8,526 bases of DNA from an uncultured Collinsella sp. (GTDB taxonomy: Bacteria; Actinomycetota; Coriobacteriia; Coriobacteriales; Coriobacteriaceae): positions 1 through 8,526 of the forward strand of contig USMH01000033.1 in NCBI GenBank assembly GCA_900555745.1, read 5' to 3'. A program made the translations under genes and the position numbers. Positions within the stretch are counted from its first letter, which is position 1. The number at the start of each line of letters is the position of its first letter. Shown piece by piece: positions 1 to 5,544 of the stretch. Below the pieces are notes generated by a model that saw only the letters and a program-made list of their open reading frames with translations, had not been told where the DNA came from and made no database searches.

Positions 1-967
1 GCTTCTCGACCTCGTCGAGGTTCTCGGTCAGGCGCGCCGCAAAGGTCGAAAGCGGATGCGGGTGCGTATCGAACTCGTAGGCCGTCTCGGTGGAGTGGAT
101 CACGGTACCGACACCGGCATCGGTCAGCAGCTCCAGAAGCAGCGAGTGCGGTGTGGTGCCGTTGATGATGTGAGCACGGAACACGCCGGCAGTCAGGGCG
201 TCGACAGCCGCTCGCAACTTGGGAATCATGCCCTTGTCGACCTCGCCGCCGTAGAGCATCTCGTTAACCTCGTCCAGCGTCAGGTTGGAGATGAGCGAAT
301 CCTTGTCGCTAAAGTCCTTGTATAGGCCGTCGACGTCGGTAAGGAAAATCGCCTTGTGCGCATGGAGCGCTGCAGCAACAGCACCGGCGGCGGTATCGGC
401 GTTGATGTTGAAGAAGCCGCCGTCCTCCCCCGCCGCGACCGTGGCGATAACAGGGATGTACTCGCTATCGAGCAAGCGCTCGATATAGTCGGTGTTGACG
501 TGCGTCACTTTGCCCACGCGACCGAGCTCTGGGTCAAGTGGCTCGGCGATAAGGGTACCGGCGTCGCTGCCGGACACGCCCACGGCCAGGTTGCCATGAT
601 GATTGATGGCAGCAACCAGCTCTTGATTAACCTTGCCGCCCAGCACCTCGCGCACGATATCCATGGTCGCCGGCGTGGTCACGCGCTGGCCGTTCTTAAA
701 CTCGACGGGGATGTCGTAGTGGCTGAGCGCCTCGTTGATGGCCTTGCCGCCACCGTGCACGATAACAGGGCGCATGCCGATAATCTTGAGCAGGACGATG
801 TCGCTCATCACGTCACGACGCAGCTGCTCGTCGACCATGGCGGCACCGCCGTACTTGATAACGACCGTCTTACCCGTCAGGTTCTTAATCCACGGCAGCG
901 CCTCGAACAGCAACTGCGCGGTCGCTTCGTTGGATTCGCTCGAACGACAATCGCGTGCGAATTTCAT
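1..967 (-). CDS. argB: Acetylglutamate kinase, C-terminus cut by window edge
   Basis: This enzyme phosphorylates N-acetylglutamate with ATP, the second step of arginine synthesis, in the cytoplasm. The frame opens with ATG at 967 and gives 322 codons without a stop before the edge. Residues 36-41 (VIKYGG) and the HGGGK motif at 71-75 are the amino-acid-kinase nucleotide/phosphate-binding glycine motifs. NINADTAAG at 188-196, FLTDVDGLYKD at 208-218 and GGEVDKGMIPK at 240-250 are typical ArgB signatures. The usual kinase end (GTVI) is at 287-290, but the frame continues with HSTETAYEFDTHPHPLSTFA and about a dozen more residues. This is a C-terminal extension or the start of a fused domain. The gap to argJ is 81 bases, so the genes are probably co-transcribed. 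The sequence just before the ATG is only weakly SD-like (GAGACGAGG). No other in-frame ATG was found upstream. The identification is firm; the true 3' end is unknown. Confidence 0.95.
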   Translation of the reverse strand, partial: MKFARDCRSSESNEATAQLLFEALPWIKNLTGKTVVIKYGGAAMVDEQLRRDVMSDIVLLKIIGMRPVIVHGGGKAINEALSHYDIPVEFKNGQRVTTPATMDIVREVLGGKVNQELVAAINHHGNLAVGVSGSDAGTLIAEPLDPELGRVGKVTHVNTDYIERLLDSEYIPVIATVAAGEDGGFFNINADTAAGAVAAALHAHKAIFLTDVDGLYKDFSDKDSLISNLTLDEVNEMLYGGEVDKGMIPKLRAAVDALTAGVFRAHIINGTTPHSLLLELLTDAGVGTVIHSTETAYEFDTHPHPLSTFAARLTENLDEVEK

Positions 968-990
968 AATCTGCCTCGTCTCTCGTATCG

Positions 991-1002
991 TTATCGCGCC
1001 AT
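991..1002 (-). other. Three-codon mini-ORF with strong SD before argB
   Basis: The strongest Shine-Dalgarno in the argJ-argB gap (GGAGGGCGGAG, 1004-1014) is not placed to serve argB, whose ATG is about 40 bases further on. It sits just before ATG GCG CGA TAA, which encodes Met-Ala-Arg-stop. The argB start follows 23 bases after that stop. The mini-ORF may act by ribosome reloading or stalling, or it may be chance in a GC-rich spacer. Function is inferred only. Confidence 0.25.
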
Positions 1003-1048
1003 GCTCCGCCCTCCGCAATCGCAGCGAGATGCGCAGCGTGCCCAGAAT

Positions 1049-2314
1049 CTAGGAACGGTAGTCACCGTTGATGGAGATGTACTCGTGCGTGAGGTCGCAG
1101 GTCCATACGGTCGTCGCCGCATCGCCTGCGCCGAGGTCGGCCGAGATCACAATCTCGGGCGCCTCAAAACGTCGCAGGGCCTCGTCCTCATCGAAGGGAA
1201 CCGTCAGACCATCGCGACAGACGGGCATGCCCATCATGTCGATGGAAACATCTTCCTGGTTAAACTGCACACCGCACTTTCCGAGTGCCATGGCAACGCG
1301 GCCCCAGTTGCAATCGTGGCCGGCAATGCAGGTCTTGACGAGCGGAGAGTTGGCAACAGCGCGCGCCGCGATATCGGCCTCCTCGTCGTTAGCGGCGCCG
1401 GTGACGTTAACCGTCACGAGCTTGGATGCGCCCTCGCCGTCGGCGGCGATGTTGCGCGCCAGGCTCTCGCACACCTCATGCACGGCAAAGGCCAGCTCGT
1501 CGAAGGCGTCAGAGCCCTCGACAATAGGCTCGGCATCTGCGGCAGTGCCGGAGGCAAGCATGATGCAGGTGTCGTTAGTCGAAGTATCGGAGTCGACCGT
1601 TACCTTGTTGAAGGTCTGCTTGACGGTGGAGAGCAACAGGGCGTGGAGCGCCGCCGGCTCGACGGGGGCATCGGTAGTGATGACCGCGATCATGGTGGCC
1701 ATATTGGGCATGATCATGCCCGAGCCCTTGCACATGCCGCCTACCGTATAGACATTGCCCGCATGACCCGCAGCCTCACTGACGTAGGACACGGCGTACT
1801 CCTTGGAGTGCGTGTCGGTCGTCATGATAGCGCGAGCGGCATTGGCGCCACCGTGGGAGGAGAGCGCCTCGTAGGCAGCAGGAATCGCCGTCTCAAACGT
1901 GTCAATCGGCAGAATCTGGCCAATCACACCCGTGGAGGCAACCAGAATCTGCTGGGGCTCGCAGCCGATGACCTGCGAGGCGATGTTGCAGGTCTCGCGC
2001 GCGCAGGCAAGACCGGTCTCACCCGTGGCGGCGTTGGCATTGCCAGAGTTGACCGAAACGCCGACAATGATGCCGTAGCCCTTGTCGGCGCCGCCCAGGT
2101 TGGCACGGCTCACCTGCACGGGCGCCGCACAAAAGCGGTTAGTCGTAAACACGCCGGCCCCGGGACAGGGTTTATCGGGCACGACGAGCGCGTAATCCAG
2201 GCGCTCGGGATTCTTGCGGAATCCGGCATGGATGCCCGCCGCCTTAAAGCCGGCCGCCGCCGTTACGCCGCCCTCTACGGCACGAATCTTGATATCGAAC
2301 TGCTCTGTATTCAT
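1049..2314 (-). CDS. argJ: Glutamate N-acetyltransferase (ornithine acetyltransferase) ArgJ
   Basis: ArgJ moves the acetyl group from N-acetylornithine to glutamate, releasing ornithine and regenerating N-acetylglutamate (cyclic arginine pathway). Some family members also use acetyl-CoA. The 421-aa length is normal for the family. The precursor cleaves itself at a conserved Ala-Thr bond. Here the motif GSGMIMPNMATM spans 197-208, with Thr207 the expected new N-terminus and nucleophile of the beta chain. Other family signatures are SGNANAATG at 90-98 and LVASTGVIG at 124-132. The C-terminus INGDYRS matches the usual end, so the gene is intact. The ATG at 2314 is preceded by AAGGAG (2326-2331) with an 11-base spacer. 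It lies between argC and argB, separated from argC by a 135-base spacer holding a terminator-like hairpin. Sequence alone does not decide mono- versus bifunctional activity. Confidence 0.97.
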   Translation of the reverse strand: MNTEQFDIKIRAVEGGVTAAAGFKAAGIHAGFRKNPERLDYALVVPDKPCPGAGVFTTNRFCAAPVQVSRANLGGADKGYGIIVGVSVNSGNANAATGETGLACARETCNIASQVIGCEPQQILVASTGVIGQILPIDTFETAIPAAYEALSSHGGANAARAIMTTDTHSKEYAVSYVSEAAGHAGNVYTVGGMCKGSGMIMPNMATMIAVITTDAPVEPAALHALLLSTVKQTFNKVTVDSDTSTNDTCIMLASGTAADAEPIVEGSDAFDELAFAVHEVCESLARNIAADGEGASKLVTVNVTGAANDEEADIAARAVANSPLVKTCIAGHDCNWGRVAMALGKCGVQFNQEDVSIDMMGMPVCRDGLTVPFDEDEALRRFEAPEIVISADLGAGDAATTVWTCDLTHEYISINGDYRS

Positions 2315-2337
2315 CGTCCCTACGACTCCTTATATCA

Positions 2338-2421
2338 AATAAAAAAGCGGGCATCGGTTGGTGCGCCATGCCAGCCACAATCATGAGACCAGCTTAAGAG
2401 TGGCGCCCCGCTCGATGCCCG
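2338..2421 (-). terminator. Intrinsic-terminator-like hairpin between argC and argJ
   Basis: Read on the minus strand, CGGGCATCG (2421-2413) pairs perfectly with CGATGCCCG (2356-2348). Further in, two G-C pairs (2409-2408 with 2361-2360) and GCGCCA (2406-2401) with TGGCGC (2368-2363) extend the helix. The apical loop is about 32 bases. The stem is followed at once by CTTTTTTATTT (2347-2337), a good T-tract in the direction of argJ transcription. It starts 29 bases after the argC stop and ends about 20 bases before the argJ start. The shape is that of an intrinsic terminator inside an operon. It may reduce readthrough into argJB, stabilise argC mRNA, or be part of an attenuator. The structure is seen; the role is inferred. 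Confidence 0.65.
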
Positions 2422-2449
2422 ACTACCAAATCGCTAACAATCGAATGTG

Positions 2450-3520
2450 CTACACCGGGCACGCCACTGTGGGCAAGCCTCGTCGTTCGTCAAAACCAAA
2501 GACGATGTTGGCGCACTGGACCGCCTGGCCTGCTGCACCCTTACACAGATTGTCGATGGCGCCCGTAGCCACCAGAACGCCCGCGCGCTTGTTGAGCGCG
2601 AGGCCGATCTGGGCGGCGTTAGTGCCGACGACCGAAGCCGTCTTGGGCTGCTGGCCGGCATCGAGCACGCGCACGAAGGTGCGACCGGCGTAGAACTGCT
2701 TGTAATGGTCGACAACGTCCTCAAGGGCCAGCGTGTCGATGGCCTGCGGCGTAAGCGGCATCGTCACCGTGGAGAGCAGACCGCGCTTGAGCGGTGCCAG
2801 GTGCGGGGTAAAGACGACGCGATCGGTTAGGCCCAAGATCTGCTCGATTTCGGGCGTGTGACGATGCTTGCCCACGCCATAGGCCTCCAGGTTTTCGTCT
2901 GCGCTGCAAAAATGCGTACGGGCGTTGCAGGACTTACCGGCACCCGTTACGCCGCTGATAGCGTCAACGATCACGGGGCCGCTCTGGGCAACCCAGCCGG
3001 CGCGCACGGCAGGCGCGGCGGCAAGGCTCGTCGCGGTGGGATAGCAACCGGCGCAGGCGACCAGCACGGGCTTGCCGTCGGCGTGGTCGGATGCAGCGGT
3101 CTCCAAATCCTGGCAGAACAGCTCGGGCAGACCAAAGGCGCGGGTCTTGAGTAGCTCGGGGCTCGTGTGCTCGGCGGCATACCAGGCCTCAAAGGTGGCC
3201 GGATCGCTCAGGCGATAGTCGGCCGAGAGGTCAATGCAGGAGACTCCCGCGGCAAGCAGGGCGGGCACCTGTGCCATGGCAGCCGTGTGCGGCACGGCCA
3301 AAAAGACAGCGTCGCAGGATTTAAGCTCGGGAGCATCGTGCGTCGTGAAGACAAGATCGCTCACGCCGGCGAAACTCGGATACACCGCGGACAGCGGCTG
3401 GCCGGCATCGGCGTTGGACGTGATGGCGGCAAGTTCAAACTCGGGATGGCCGAGTACGAGGCGAATGAGCTCGGCACCGGCATATCCTGCCGCACCGACG
3501 ATCCCAACCTTTAAAGACAT
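2450..3520 (-). CDS. argC: N-acetyl-gamma-glutamyl-phosphate reductase
   Basis: ArgC reduces N-acetylglutamyl phosphate to the semialdehyde with NADPH, the third step of arginine synthesis. The protein has 356 aa, normal for the longer ArgC type. The N-terminal Rossmann motif GAAGYAG (9-15) follows the first beta strand VGIVG. The catalytic cysteine lies in AGCYPT (Cys159 within 157-162). The conserved HRHTPEI block is at 219-225. FTPHLAPLKRGLL (237-249) and the late DNLCKGAAGQA (323-333) are also family signatures. The ATG at 3520 has an AAGGAG ribosome binding site 7 bases upstream. argC is the first gene of the argCJB operon, directly behind a pair of ARG-box operators, so arginine-dependent repression by ArgR is expected. 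No defect is visible. Confidence 0.97.
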   Translation of the reverse strand: MSLKVGIVGAAGYAGAELIRLVLGHPEFELAAITSNADAGQPLSAVYPSFAGVSDLVFTTHDAPELKSCDAVFLAVPHTAAMAQVPALLAAGVSCIDLSADYRLSDPATFEAWYAAEHTSPELLKTRAFGLPELFCQDLETAASDHADGKPVLVACAGCYPTATSLAAAPAVRAGWVAQSGPVIVDAISGVTGAGKSCNARTHFCSADENLEAYGVGKHRHTPEIEQILGLTDRVVFTPHLAPLKRGLLSTVTMPLTPQAIDTLALEDVVDHYKQFYAGRTFVRVLDAGQQPKTASVVGTNAAQIGLALNKRAGVLVATGAIDNLCKGAAGQAVQCANIVFGFDERRGLPTVACPV

Positions 3521-3522
3521 AT

Positions 3523-3537
3523 CAGACTCCTTGTCTG
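3523..3537 (-). promoter_or_regulatory. Small hairpin presenting the argC SD in its loop
   Basis: On the minus strand CAGAC-AAGGA-GTCTG forms a 5-bp stem whose 5-base loop is the core of the argC ribosome binding site, ending three bases before the ATG. An SD exposed in a loop would stay readable, but the stem could slow 30S docking. It may be chance; only the sequence symmetry is seen. Confidence 0.3.
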
Positions 3538-3588
3538 CAGTTATGCACCAATGCGCATCCCGCAGCCGTCGTTATGAAGTGGGTTGAA

Positions 3589-3597
3589 ACTTTAGCA
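3589..3597 (-). promoter_or_regulatory. Possible extended -10 of the argC promoter
   Basis: The minus strand reads TG-C-TAAAGT here, an extended -10 (TGnTATAAT type, 4 of 6 in the hexamer). No good -35 lies 16-18 bases upstream, but extended -10 promoters can do without one. The proximal ARG box would then cover roughly -17 to -35, a sensible place for repression. The 5' leader would be about 60 bases. Confidence 0.35.
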
Positions 3598-3603
3598 CCA
3601 AAA

Positions 3604-3642
3604 GATGCATATCTACGCAAATCTTTTGCATATTCATGCATT
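3604..3642 (-). promoter_or_regulatory. Tandem ARG boxes (ArgR operator) upstream of argC
   Basis: Two imperfect palindromes of the form TGNAT-N4-ATNCA are present: TGCATATCTACGCA (3606-3619, one mismatch in the right half) and TGCATATTCATGCA (3627-3640, perfect outer half-sites). The known ARG-box core is TGAAT-N4-ATTCA. Taken as 18-bp boxes (3604-3621 and 3625-3642) they are 3 bp apart, 21 bp centre to centre, which is the spacing known for ArgR hexamer operators. They lie 84 bases upstream of the argC start. The repressor gene itself is not in the window. Confidence 0.72.
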
Positions 3643-3681
3643 GAAACAGTCCCGACACATTCACTCGAAGGAATTGACAAA

Positions 3682-3741
3682 TAAATGCGGGCCCCATATT
3701 GCCCAGTGCGCCTTACGGTAACGTTGCAATGTGGGGCCCGC
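3682..3741 (-). terminator. Terminator of the ribU-ecf-flavoprotein operon
   Basis: The arms 3726-3741 and 3687-3702 form a 16-bp stem with a single G-U wobble and a 23-base loop. Reading on the minus strand, the stem ends in GGGGCCCGC followed by ATTTATTTG, a moderate T-rich tail. It starts 44 bases after the stop codon at 3786 and lies upstream of the ARG boxes. It therefore separates the flavin operon from the arginine operon. On the plus strand no T-run follows, so it acts in one direction. Confidence 0.75.
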
Positions 3742-3785
3742 TACATGCGAGAATTTGAATTGTCGAAGCTTGCTGAGAGACTCGT

Positions 3786-4196
3786 TTAGAGCTCGATCGA
3801 CACCCATTCGTCATGGTTGCAGATAAAGGCCTCGGGTTCCTCCACGCTAAAGAAGACGAGCGTGGGATCGCCTGCGCCCTCGTAGTGCTCGCCTAGGCGC
3901 TCCAGATGCTTCCAGCCGGCCTCGCGCATATCGGGAGCGGCCTGGTCATCCAGACCCGCACGCCCGCGCAAGATGAGCCAGCCATGGCCCGGCCACCAAC
4001 TCGTGGCCTCAAAGCGTTGATTTTGCAGCAGCTCTTGCCACACATCTTTGGTGCGCGCCGTTACAAACCACAGCTTGCCGTCCTGAATCTGCGCAAACGA
4101 AAACGGACGCACATGCGGCTGTCCGTCAACGCTCGTCGCCAAATACCATGCCGGCACCGACGTCAGATACTCCAACACCGTATTCAATCCGTCCAT
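3786..4196 (-). CDS. Pyridoxamine 5'-phosphate oxidase-like (FMN-binding split-barrel) protein, copy 1
   Basis: This 136-aa protein has the fold signature of small flavin-binding split-barrel proteins. PAWYLAT (15-21) is the first strand, HVRPFSF (28-34) contains the arginine usual in the FMN-phosphate region, and KLWFVTARTKDVW (41-53) carries the T-x-R-x-K-D segment typical of these families. It is too short to be classical PdxH, so a pyridoxine-5'-phosphate oxidase function is not claimed. It is more likely a flavin- or F420-type reductase or binding protein of unknown substrate. It is roughly half identical by eye to the next gene upstream, so the pair arose by duplication. AGGAGG sits 4 bases before the ATG. 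It is the last gene before the operon terminator. Confidence 0.85.
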   Translation of the reverse strand: MDGLNTVLEYLTSVPAWYLATSVDGQPHVRPFSFAQIQDGKLWFVTARTKDVWQELLQNQRFEATSWWPGHGWLILRGRAGLDDQAAPDMREAGWKHLERLGEHYEGAGDPTLVFFSVEEPEAFICNHDEWVSIEL

Positions 4197-4266
4197 GTGT
4201 CCTCCTGATCATCCCATGTGCCCAAAGTAGCTAAAATAGCCCCGTCCCAAATTAGCTGCCCTAGGG

Positions 4267-4713
4267 TTAAAGCTCCAGGCGCTCCTCGCTGCCATCGATA
4301 TCACAGAAGCGGGCGGCGATATTGCGCACCGAGAAAAACGCAAGGCGACCGTCGTTGGCGCCCTCGTGGTCTTCGCCGATGCCCACCATGTGCTTAAAGC
4401 CGGCTTGGCGCACCCGGTCGCTCACGACCGCGTCGTCCTCGAGCGCGGCCTCGCCGGTCAGCACAATCCAACACTCCCCCGGTTTCCAACCCGAAACCTC
4501 AAACTTGGGGTTCGCGCTGAGCTCGGCCCACACGTCCTTATCGCGCGAGGTGCAAAACCACAGCTTGCCATCATCGACTATGGCAAACGAGAACGGCCTC
4601 ACGCGCGGCTGATGTCCGTCCGTCACGTCGATCGTGGCGAGATACCACGCCGGAATGCGCCTGAGATACGAACAGGCGCGCTCGAGCTGCGCCGTGCGGT
4701 CGTTGTCGGTCAT
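4267..4713 (-). CDS. Pyridoxamine 5'-phosphate oxidase-like (FMN-binding split-barrel) protein, copy 2
   Basis: This 148-aa paralogue of the downstream gene has the same landmarks: PAWYLAT (21-27), RVRPFSF (37-43), KLWFCTSRDKDVW (50-62) and a closing acidic EERLEL. It differs from copy 1 by a longer N-terminus and a two-residue insertion in the first hairpin (TDGHQP). The start at 4713 has an AGGAAAGGGG purine-rich ribosome site. It follows ecfT by 30 bases and precedes copy 1 by 70 bases. That spacer has only a weak 6-bp inverted repeat and no convincing terminator, so all are probably on one mRNA. Binding of FMN is inferred from family and context; substrate is unknown. Confidence 0.85.
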   Translation of the reverse strand: MTDNDRTAQLERACSYLRRIPAWYLATIDVTDGHQPRVRPFSFAIVDDGKLWFCTSRDKDVWAELSANPKFEVSGWKPGECWIVLTGEAALEDDAVVSDRVRQAGFKHMVGIGEDHEGANDGRLAFFSVRNIAARFCDIDGSEERLEL

Positions 4714-4743
4714 AAGGACCCCTTTCCTGCGCTCGAATCGCGC

Positions 4744-5544
4744 CTAAACAAGTTGAAGATTGATGACGATGACGCAGATGAGCAGCAACGCCGTCACCAC
4801 CACCGCCAACGCATCGCCGCGGCCAAATGCAAGCGCATGCAGACGCGTGCGGCCCTGCTCGCCATGATAGCAACGGGCATCCATGGCGGCAGACAGCGTT
4901 TCGGCATGACGAAACACGCCCGTAAACAGCGGAATCGCCACACTGCCGAGCATACGCACGCCGCCGAGCGGGCCTCCCGTCACGCGCGCACCGCGGCTCG
5001 CCTGCGCATCGGCCGTCTGCTTCATCTCGGTGGCAAACTGCGGCATAAAGCGCAGCGCGATACCCATGATCATGCCGAGCTCGTGCGCAGGAAGTCCCAC
5101 ACGCGCAAACGGCGCGAGCAGGCGCTCAAAACCCGCGGTGAGGTCGAGCGTCGGTGTGGTGAGCGTGATAGCGCTCATACCGGCCATCATCAAGGTCAGG
5201 CGGCACGCCATAAAGGCGGCGGAATGCAGCGAGCCCTCGCTTATCTGTAAAAAGCCGAGCTGCCACAGAATGCGCCCGCTCTGGTCGGAAAACAGGTTGA
5301 GCATCGCGACCACCGCGACGATCGCCAGCAGCGGCGCCATCGATGACAGGACGCGACGAGCCGGCACCCGGGACACGGCATAGATCAGGACAACGAAGAT
5401 TGCGACCGGGACCAGTCCGCGGAAGCTGCTGACCGTGAGCGTCGTGATCAGAAACACAAAGCCCAAGAGCAACTTGGTTCGCGGGTCCAGGCGGTGGATT
5501 GCACTATCGCCGGGATAGTAGCTGCCAAACGAAAACGCCTCCAT
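4744..5544 (-). CDS. ecfT: ECF transporter transmembrane coupling protein EcfT
   Basis: EcfT links the two ATPases to the substrate-binding S component in the membrane. The 266-aa protein starts with the typical GSYYPGDSAIHRLDPRTKL (residues 7-25). It has hydrophobic segments at about 25-58, 68-84, 108-130 and 243-264. The cytoplasmic coupling region carries the two expected short arginine motifs: SRG (183-185, in QASRGAR) and ARC (223-225, in MDARCYHGE), which dock on the ATPase grooves. RFMPQF (165-170) is also conserved in the family. The start codon overlaps the stop of the ATPase gene by one base (TAATG), indicating translational coupling. Together with the fused EcfA it forms a complete energy module. 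Whether this module serves only RibU or also other S components elsewhere in the genome cannot be told here. Confidence 0.93.
   Translation of the reverse strand: MEAFSFGSYYPGDSAIHRLDPRTKLLLGFVFLITTLTVSSFRGLVPVAIFVVLIYAVSRVPARRVLSSMAPLLAIVAVVAMLNLFSDQSGRILWQLGFLQISEGSLHSAAFMACRLTLMMAGMSAITLTTPTLDLTAGFERLLAPFARVGLPAHELGMIMGIALRFMPQFATEMKQTADAQASRGARVTGGPLGGVRMLGSVAIPLFTGVFRHAETLSAAMDARCYHGEQGRTRLHALAFGRGDALAVVVTALLLICVIVINLQLV

Noticed and set aside
2329..2334. TATAAG as a -10 box for a separate argJ promoter
   Set aside because: There is no -35 at a suitable distance (CCGATG), and transcription would start downstream of most of the argJ ribosome binding site.
356..2386. A 676-codon open frame on the plus strand opposite argB and argJ
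   Set aside because: It is the antisense shadow of two clearly recognised genes in GC-rich DNA; its product is Arg/Gly/His-rich without family signatures and crosses the intergenic spacers.
2260..2386. Minus-strand leader frame with several Arg codons overlapping the argJ start
   Set aside because: Its Arg codons (AGG, CGT, AGG) lie after the T-tract rather than before the hairpin, so classical attenuation does not fit; they coincide with the SD and spacer of argJ.
2387..2421. T-box-like string AAGAGTGGCGCCCCGC on the plus strand
   Set aside because: It resembles the T-box bulge sequence, but no terminator T-run or gene follows on that strand; the symmetry is explained by the minus-strand hairpin.
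4197..4266. AGCTAA/TTAGCT inverted repeat between the two split-barrel genes as a terminator
   Set aside because: Only 6 bp, A/T-rich stem, and no T-tract follows on the minus strand.
4366..5250. A 294-codon plus-strand frame opposite ecfT and copy 2 of the split-barrel protein
   Set aside because: Extreme His/Arg/Ala content, no motifs, and it overlaps two well supported genes on the other strand.
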